DNA of 46,795 bases from an uncultured Ignavibacteria bacterium. Lineage in GTDB: Bacteria; Bacteroidota; Ignavibacteria; Kapaibacteriales; UBA2268. Where the stretch lies: positions 1 to 46,795 of the forward strand of contig CAIOZA010000053.1 in assembly GCA_903862655.1 (NCBI GenBank). The letters run 5' to 3'. A program made the translations under genes and the position numbers. This document shows positions 42,051 to 46,795 of this stretch, one piece after another; within the stretch, counting starts at the first letter, position 1, and each line of letters begins with the position of its first letter. The notes below the pieces were generated by a model. It was not told the DNA's origin, ran no database searches, and saw only the letters and a list, made by a program, of their open reading frames with translations.

Positions 42051-43154
42051 TTAATTGTTATTAATATTGCTCAAAACGTCTTTCTTTTTAAGACGAAATA
42101 CGTAAGCCAGGATCTGTGCCACAGCTTTGAACAAATTCTCAGGTATAGCTTCATTCACATCTACAGAATAGTAAAGTGCCCTCGCTAGTGGCGGCTCTTC
42201 TACTATAGGAATATCAAATTCTTTTGCAAGTTCTCTTATTCTGAAAGCTAGAAAATCTACCCCCTTTGCTATTACTATTGGAGCATTGTCCTGTTTGGGT
42301 TGATACTTAAGTGCAATAGCATAATGAGTCGGGTTAGTTATCACAACGTCTGCCTGAGACATTTTGGATAACATTATTTTTCTTAGTCTTCCTCGCATGA
42401 TAGATCGAATTTTTGATTTTATCATCGGATTACCTTCTGATTGCTTTCCTTCTTCTTTCACTTCCTGCTTTGTCATTTTCATGTCACTTTTGAATTTGTA
42501 TTTCTGGTAGAAATAATCAGCAGCAGCAATTAGTATGTAAAGAGCACCGACCTTCAATATAAGTTCAAGACTTACTTTTCCGATAAAAGCACCAATTTCA
42601 TTGATTGGACGCTCAATCAGAAGAATAGCCTCGTCTGAATATTTCATAAGAACAGTGTAAACAACAAATCCAAGAATAAATAGCTTCATCAAACTTTTTA
42701 GAAGTTCTACCATTGATCTGCTGGAGAACAACATTCTTTTCAATCCTGAAAATGGATTGAATATCATTGCCAGATTCAATCCTTCAGTGAATTTCTTTGT
42801 AGCGAAATGCAGTCCTACCTGAGAAATCTCTGCTATTAGAATAATTACGCTAATACCCATTAGAACCGGAAGAATCAACTTGCTTATGTAGATTATGAAT
42901 CCAAGAGTATAAGCCTGAATACTTAGGTCAGTAAAAACAAATTCATTTGAATGGATCAATATCCTCTGCAGCAATTCTTTGATGGATTCAATTGTACCTG
43001 AACCTGTAAAATATACAAGCAGGGTACCGAAAAGTAGTGCCGCAGATGTTGTTACGTCAATGCTTTTCGATACCTGTCCTTTGTCCCGCGATTCTGAGAG
43101 TTTTTTACCACTCGCGGGTTCGGTTTTCTCCTGACCTTCTTTATTTTCAGCCAT
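42051..43154 (-). CDS. flhB: Flagellar biosynthesis protein FlhB
   Basis: 367 residues. Hydrophilic N-terminus (EKTEPASGKKLSESRDKGQVSKS), four transmembrane helices (about 35-55, 85-110, 150-172, 195-215), a basic linker and the autocleavage motif NPTH (274-277) in ADVVITNPTHYAIAL. Cleavage between N and P switches the export gate from rod/hook to filament substrates (family knowledge). The C-terminal domain ends with a non-conserved tail (KKKDVLSNINNN). It starts 3 bp after fliR and ends 10 bp before flhA. Confidence 0.97.
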   Translation of the reverse strand: MAENKEGQEKTEPASGKKLSESRDKGQVSKSIDVTTSAALLFGTLLVYFTGSGTIESIKELLQRILIHSNEFVFTDLSIQAYTLGFIIYISKLILPVLMGISVIILIAEISQVGLHFATKKFTEGLNLAMIFNPFSGLKRMLFSSRSMVELLKSLMKLFILGFVVYTVLMKYSDEAILLIERPINEIGAFIGKVSLELILKVGALYILIAAADYFYQKYKFKSDMKMTKQEVKEEGKQSEGNPMIKSKIRSIMRGRLRKIMLSKMSQADVVITNPTHYAIALKYQPKQDNAPIVIAKGVDFLAFRIRELAKEFDIPIVEEPPLARALYYSVDVNEAIPENLFKAVAQILAYVFRLKKKDVLSNINNN

Positions 43155-43157
43155 TTG

Positions 43158-43952
43158 TTATATCCGTCCAGGATTTAATGTTAAAATTATTCTCATTAGA
43201 TCTGTCTCCATATTTTGAAGAAAGTACCTAATAGAAAGTACTGTAAGCGGCACTGTTATGAATAAAATCAATAAGCCAACAATGATCTTTACCTGAAAGC
43301 TAAGCACAAACACATTGGTCTGTGGAGCTACTCTCGCCAGTAAAGCCAGAGCTAAATTCACTAAAAACAATGATATCAATACAGGTGCTGATATTTTGAG
43401 TCCAACAATCATTACGCTTCCTGCAATTACAGTCAGAGATTTCATTGTCGCAGCCGTAAATTGTCCCTGAGTCAACGGAACAATTTTAAAGCTGGCATAT
43501 AAAGCTTCAATCAGATAATGATGCCCATTAATTATGAGAAAGACCATAAGTGCTGACATTTCAAAAAATTCACCAACAAGACTTGGAGTGTCATCTCCAC
43601 TGAACAGCATACCTGTCTGGAATCCCATGTCAAAATCAATCAATCCTCCTGCTAACCGTGCGCCAAAGAACACAATATTCATAGAAAATCCGATTGCCAG
43701 ACCAACAAAGAACTCTTTCAAAATGAGAAATGCAAGATTCCACACCTGAACGTCTATTTCGCCAGGCGTAAGAGAATAACTGCTCGTCATAACCATTGCA
43801 AGGATCATAATTGTAAAGAACTTTATGCTATTCGGAAATGCTGTACTCCTGAAAAATGGTGCACTTAGAATTGCACCCGATATTCTTACGGAAATCAGAA
43901 TGGCAATTATCAATTTACCCATCAATATATCCATATCGACTGCATTAATCAC
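43158..43952 (-). CDS. fliR: Flagellar biosynthetic protein FliR
   Basis: 264 residues, hydrophobic throughout with about six membrane segments. The family pattern is clear: RISGAILSAPFFRSTAFPNSIKFFTIMILAM (about 23-53) and FFVGLAIGFSMNIVFFGARLAGGLIDFDMGF (about 86-116). It forms the export gate core with FliP and FliQ. Its ATG overlaps the fliQ stop by 4 bp (ATGA arrangement), indicating translational coupling. Confidence 0.96.
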   Translation of the reverse strand: MINAVDMDILMGKLIIAILISVRISGAILSAPFFRSTAFPNSIKFFTIMILAMVMTSSYSLTPGEIDVQVWNLAFLILKEFFVGLAIGFSMNIVFFGARLAGGLIDFDMGFQTGMLFSGDDTPSLVGEFFEMSALMVFLIINGHHYLIEALYASFKIVPLTQGQFTAATMKSLTVIAGSVMIVGLKISAPVLISLFLVNLALALLARVAPQTNVFVLSFQVKIIVGLLILFITVPLTVLSIRYFLQNMETDLMRIILTLNPGRI

Positions 43953-44215
43953 TTCAGTGTCTCTATCATTTTAATCATTTCAATCGTATAAGTTTTTAAA
44001 GCATTCATCATAAATGGCAGTAGAAGAACCGTTGTGACAAATACTGCAATTAATTTCGGAACAAATGTTAATGTTTGTTCCGAGATAGACGTGGCTGCCT
44101 GAAAGATCGAAATTATCAATCCAACTACCAGAGAGACTAGCAAAAGAGGACCAACAACTATCATAACATTGTAGAATGCTTCCCTCACTATCGATACCAC
44201 CATTTGTTCTGTCAT
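43949..44215 (-). CDS. fliQ: Flagellar biosynthetic protein FliQ
   Basis: 88 residues with two transmembrane helices. The family start (MTEQMVVSIVREAFYNVMIVVGPLLLVSLVVGLIISIFQAATSISEQTLTFVPKL, given here as description of residues 1-55) is intact, including the conserved QAATSISEQTLTFVPK segment. Four copies surround the FliP5-FliR1 core in the gate. It starts 21 bp after fliP and overlaps fliR by 4 bp. Confidence 0.96.
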   Translation of the reverse strand: MTEQMVVSIVREAFYNVMIVVGPLLLVSLVVGLIISIFQAATSISEQTLTFVPKLIAVFVTTVLLLPFMMNALKTYTIEMIKMIETLK

Positions 44216-44236
44216 TTATCTTATTCCATATTAAAT

Positions 44237-45010
44237 TTATTTAAGAATACCCTTCATCAGTGATTCTATTATCAGATACCAGCCATCAACCAGAATGAAA
44301 AGCAGAATTTTGATCGGCAGAGAAATAAGCTGAGGAGGCAGAAGGAACATACCTAAAGCCATTAGAATACTGGCTATAACCATATCGAGAACGATAAATG
44401 GGATGAACAACAGAAATCCTATCTGAAATGCCATTCGCAGCTCACTTATTGAATATGCCGGTATAACTGTCCAGGTAGAAACTTCCGTAATGTCTTTTGG
44501 CTTGTCCTTCCCGCTTAACTTGATGAAGAGTTTTAGATCCTGTTCACGAGTATGCTTGAGCATGAAGGCTCTGAATGGAGTTATCATATTGTCCACAGCC
44601 TGGGACTGTGAGATTTCATCCTTCATGTAGGGTTGCAGCCCCTCTCTGTTAGCCTGATCCATCACAGGTTGCATAACAAAGAAAGTGAGGAATAAAGCTA
44701 AACCAATAAGCATTTGATTAGGCGGTTGCGTTTGAGTGCCGAGAGCCATCCTGAGAAAGTGAAAAACAACGATAATTCTTGTGAAGCATGTCATCATTAT
44801 CAGCAATGATGGAGCCAATGTGAGTACCGTCATAATCAACAGTATCTGGATATTCATTGAGAAGTCATTCTTCTTGTCTGAATTATCGACAGAGATTGAA
44901 AGACGCGGTAAAGACGGCACAGTCTGCTGTGCTTTTGCTGTTTCGGCAAGGGCAATTGACAACAACAGACCTAAGACTACCGATATGATAATTGATTTAT
45001 ATCTGAGCAT
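44237..45010 (-). CDS. fliP: Flagellar biosynthetic protein FliP
   Basis: 257 residues. A cleavable signal peptide (about 1-27, ending AKAQQ) and four helices. Signatures include TVLTLAPSLLIMMTCFTRIIVVFHFLR (about 60-86), ALGTQTQPPNQMLIGLALFLTFFVM (about 89-113), a periplasmic loop with FRAFMLKHTREQDL, and the C-terminal IPFIVLDMVIASILMALGM, LPIKILLFILVDGW. First gene of the visible operon; fliO is not recognisable upstream. Confidence 0.97.
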   Translation of the reverse strand: MLRYKSIIISVVLGLLLSIALAETAKAQQTVPSLPRLSISVDNSDKKNDFSMNIQILLIMTVLTLAPSLLIMMTCFTRIIVVFHFLRMALGTQTQPPNQMLIGLALFLTFFVMQPVMDQANREGLQPYMKDEISQSQAVDNMITPFRAFMLKHTREQDLKLFIKLSGKDKPKDITEVSTWTVIPAYSISELRMAFQIGFLLFIPFIVLDMVIASILMALGMFLLPPQLISLPIKILLFILVDGWYLIIESLMKGILK

Positions 45011-45230
45011 CCTGCTTTAAAATTAATTCTTAAATACAGCGATGCATAATTCAATACTTATGCCAAATAATGTTTTTTAGGATAAGAATTATTAACTGGT
45101 TGTTATTTATAGACTTAGTGAATGCCTCCAAAACAAGAAATAAAATAATTGCATTAGGATTTGATGTAGAATAATGACCAATATTTTTTAGGTGAGGATA
45201 TTAGCCTATTAAAAAAAAGATAAAAATAAT

Positions 45231-45262
45231 TTTGGCAATTTGTAGAAAAAGTCGTAAATTTG
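45231..45262 (+). promoter_or_regulatory. Bacteroidota-type promoter of rplS
   Basis: TTTG (45231-45234), 20 nt, TAAATTTG (45255-45262) matches the TTTG/TAnnTTTG consensus with one extra spacer base. It lies 28 bp upstream of the rplS start, giving a short leader. Confidence 0.7.
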
Positions 45263-45289
45263 TGGCTCTATTTGTAAAAGGATTTGAAA

Positions 45290-45670
45290 ATGAATACATT
45301 AGATTTGATCGAGACGCTGTCCAAAGAAAGAGCGATAGACGTACGCAGACAAAAAGACGGCGATAATTATGTCGAAATTCCAGATTTTAGCCCCGGCGAT
45401 ACAGTAAACGTTGCTGTTAGAGTTGTTGAAGGCGAAAAAGAAAGAATTCAGAACTTTAAGGGAATCATCATTGCCAGAAGAGGTGCTGGAGTCAACCAGT
45501 CTTTCCTGATTCGTAAGATATCAAACGGAGTAGGCGTTGAGCGTATATTCCCATTGTTTTCTCCGATGCTTCAGGCCATCACATTGATTCGTGAAGGTAG
45601 AACTCGCAGAGCGAAACTTTATTATCTCCGCGGAATGAGCGACAGAAAGATCAGACAGAAACTCAGCTAA
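45290..45670 (+). CDS. rplS: 50S ribosomal protein L19
   Basis: 126 residues from ATG at 45290 (AAAAGGA seven bases upstream); a TTG 6 bp earlier is an unlikely start. The L19 signature is clear: IPDFSPGDTVNVAVRVVEGEKERIQNFKGIIIARRGAG, here described for residues about 29-66, then SFLIRKISNGVGVERIFPLFSP and RRAKLYYLR. It lies at the 30S-50S interface. It has its own promoter and terminator, so it is transcribed alone here rather than with rpsP-rimM-trmD. Confidence 0.97.
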   Translation: MNTLDLIETLSKERAIDVRRQKDGDNYVEIPDFSPGDTVNVAVRVVEGEKERIQNFKGIIIARRGAGVNQSFLIRKISNGVGVERIFPLFSPMLQAITLIREGRTRRAKLYYLRGMSDRKIRQKLS

Positions 45671-45692
45671 TTGAGCGAGTGAAATTATCAAA

Positions 45693-45727
45693 AAGACTGC
45701 CTCAGAATATGGGGCAGCCTTTTTTTT
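45693..45727 (+). terminator. Rho-independent terminator after rplS
   Basis: AGACTGCC and GGCAGCCT form an imperfect stem (45695-45702 with 45713-45720, one mismatch) followed by eight Ts. Its stem resembles the reversed GGCTGTC-type terminators at 16923 and 35523. Confidence 0.8.
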
Positions 45728-45749
45728 AGTGCATTATTGCAGCTTAGCT

Positions 45750-46795
45750 TTACAACTTCACAAACTTCCCAACTCTGTCCCCTATCCTCACAAAATACAT
45801 CCCCGGAGCCAAACCGGATACATCGATTCGTATTGTAGGGGCGGGTTCTAAACCCGCCCAAGTTGATGACACATTCTGCCCATAGACATTATATATCCTC
45901 ACATCCCTTTGTAAAGGCGGACGGCCGTTCTCCCCTACCGATATTTCAATGAAATCAGATGTGGGATTTGGATAAATAAAAGTTGGGGTGGGATCTTCGT
46001 CCGATTTAACACCAGTTGTTTCCCAGCGGGCATGAAGCATTGTTATGTCATCATCTCTACCAGCACATATCATCGTATTATCTGGTGAAATGGATAGTCC
46101 AGTTAATGCTGCAAACCCATAAATATAACTAATACTCTCATTCTTAAAATTCCATATCCTCAAACTATCATAACCTGTAACCAGGCATTTAGAATCTCTT
46201 GAAAAGCAAACAAAACCCGCGACTTTTTGCCCTCCCAAACTCAAAGTATGTATAAGTGAGTCATTAGTTAAATCCCATATACGCACATTATAACCTGTAC
46301 CACCAGCAAGGTATTTTCCATCTGGACTACAATTTAGATATAGCCCATCATTGTTTTGGTTTTTATTATAAACTATTTTTTTTACTATTGATAAGCTGTC
46401 AACGCTCCTGAATTCAATATAAAAAAGTTTTTGAAAAGAACCCTCTCCTATAAATAAATTGTCATTTGTAGGTAATGTCAATAAAGCTATATCGTAATCG
46501 AGTTGTTTCCTATTAATAATCTGAAGATTTTGCAAATCAATTTTATAAAGCATATACTTTTCTTCTTTTGTATTTTGTTTTATCTGGTAAAATACTACGA
46601 AAAGATACCTTCCGTTATTAGATAGACACATAGATTTAGAGTTAGGGTAGTAAACAAATGGAGACCATCCGCTAATATCAAAATCACCGAGATAGATAGT
46701 ATCAGACTGCCTTACCAGTTTAAAGCTGTCCAGCGAGTATATTTTTAATATTCCGTCATCGAAAAACATATAATTTAAACTATCTGAAGAGAGTA
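45750..46795 (-). CDS. T9SS-secreted WD40-like protein, partial, with repeat-invaded sorting domain
   Basis: The frame runs off the right edge: an ATG at 46767-46769 exists, but the codons upstream stay open to the end (LSSDSLNY before MFFDDG) and continue a WD-like repeat, and no signal peptide is seen, so the N-terminus lies outside. About 348 residues are visible. WD40-like repeats include MCLSNNGRYLFVV, NCSPDGKYLAGGTGYNVRIWDL, CFSRDSKCLVTGYDSLRIWNF and SISPDNTMICAG. The last 75 residues (IYPNPTSDFIEIS to KFVKL) are a T9SS sorting domain in which VGENGRPPLQ (45911-45938) and AGLEPAPT (45835-45861) are translated palindromes. Confidence 0.85.
   Translation of the reverse strand, partial: LSSDSLNYMFFDDGILKIYSLDSFKLVRQSDTIYLGDFDISGWSPFVYYPNSKSMCLSNNGRYLFVVFYQIKQNTKEEKYMLYKIDLQNLQIINRKQLDYDIALLTLPTNDNLFIGEGSFQKLFYIEFRSVDSLSIVKKIVYNKNQNNDGLYLNCSPDGKYLAGGTGYNVRIWDLTNDSLIHTLSLGGQKVAGFVCFSRDSKCLVTGYDSLRIWNFKNESISYIYGFAALTGLSISPDNTMICAGRDDDITMLHARWETTGVKSDEDPTPTFIYPNPTSDFIEISVGENGRPPLQRDVRIYNVYGQNVSSTWAGLEPAPTIRIDVSGLAPGMYFVRIGDRVGKFVKL
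45835..45861. repeat. Palindromic repeat inside coding sequence (C, site 2)
   Basis: GGGCGGGTT (45839-45847) pairs perfectly with AACCCGCCC (45851-45859) around CTA, with GTAGG on its left. On the minus strand it is translated as WAGLEPAPT in the loop before the RIDVSG strand. Confidence 0.8.
45911..45938. repeat. 28-bp imperfect palindrome inside coding sequence (C, site 1)
   Basis: Same family as 38501-38528 (24 of 28 identical, same ACGGCCGT centre and CCCCTAC end). It encodes GENGRPPLQ in the same loop of the sorting domain. Confidence 0.8.

Overview
This 46.8 kb AT-rich window looks chromosomal and comes from a bacterium of the Bacteroidota/Chlorobiota group, most likely an Ignavibacteria- or Kapabacteria-like lineage (inference). 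The evidence is as follows. Six secreted proteins carry C-terminal type IX secretion (T9SS) sorting domains. Two intergenic regions hold Bacteroidota-type promoters (TTTG, about 19-20 nt, TAnnTTTG). The order tRNA-Gln, prs, rplY, pth is typical of the group. A flagellar export operon is also present, which classical Bacteroidia lack.

Layout. 1-560 is a repeat island with no gene. 563-4524 holds a cupin and a GT-C membrane glycosyltransferase (minus), facing a sphingomyelin-synthase-like PAP2 protein and a sodium:solute symporter (plus). 4710-6401 encodes a T9SS beta-helix protein. 6410-7089 is a MNT/HEPN type VII toxin-antitoxin pair whose HEPN toxin has an in-frame stop. 7225-9570 is the minus-strand housekeeping block pth, rplY, prs, tRNA-Gln(TTG). 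9571-10559 is a second repeat island. Parts of it are inverted copies of the first island, so the two bracket about 9.7 kb. 10560-16898 holds a dienelactone hydrolase, an AlkD-like protein, a lone murG, two unknown envelope proteins and a large OmpA-family protein. 16994-20443 is a very large T9SS beta-propeller protein. 20559-24881 is a methyltransferase, GT39 glycosyltransferase and MscS channel operon. 25004-30963 holds a cysteine-rich DUF5714 protein, a TPR and PD40 pair, a lipoprotein, a SnoaL-like protein and an orphan. 31080-35504 holds a P-type ATPase, plsY and a saccharopine-dehydrogenase-like enzyme. 35770-39663 holds two T9SS proteins around a YoeB-type toxin-antitoxin pair, plus an orphan fragment of a sorting domain. 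39911-45010 is the flagellar type III export core fliP-fliQ-fliR-flhB-flhA. 45290-45670 is rplS, and the window ends inside another T9SS WD40-like protein.

The most unusual signal is in the last three T9SS genes (C-termini at 35770, 38346 and 45750). Their passengers are unrelated, but their sorting domains form a near-common cassette. Each cassette has REP-like palindromic DNA translated in frame at the same two loops of the domain. One of the inserted families also occurs as intergenic copies at 10110-10418. A degenerate passenger-less copy of the cassette lies at 39565-39663. This suggests that small palindromic repeats colonise tolerant surface loops of a shared secretion tag, and that the tag itself is copied between genes.
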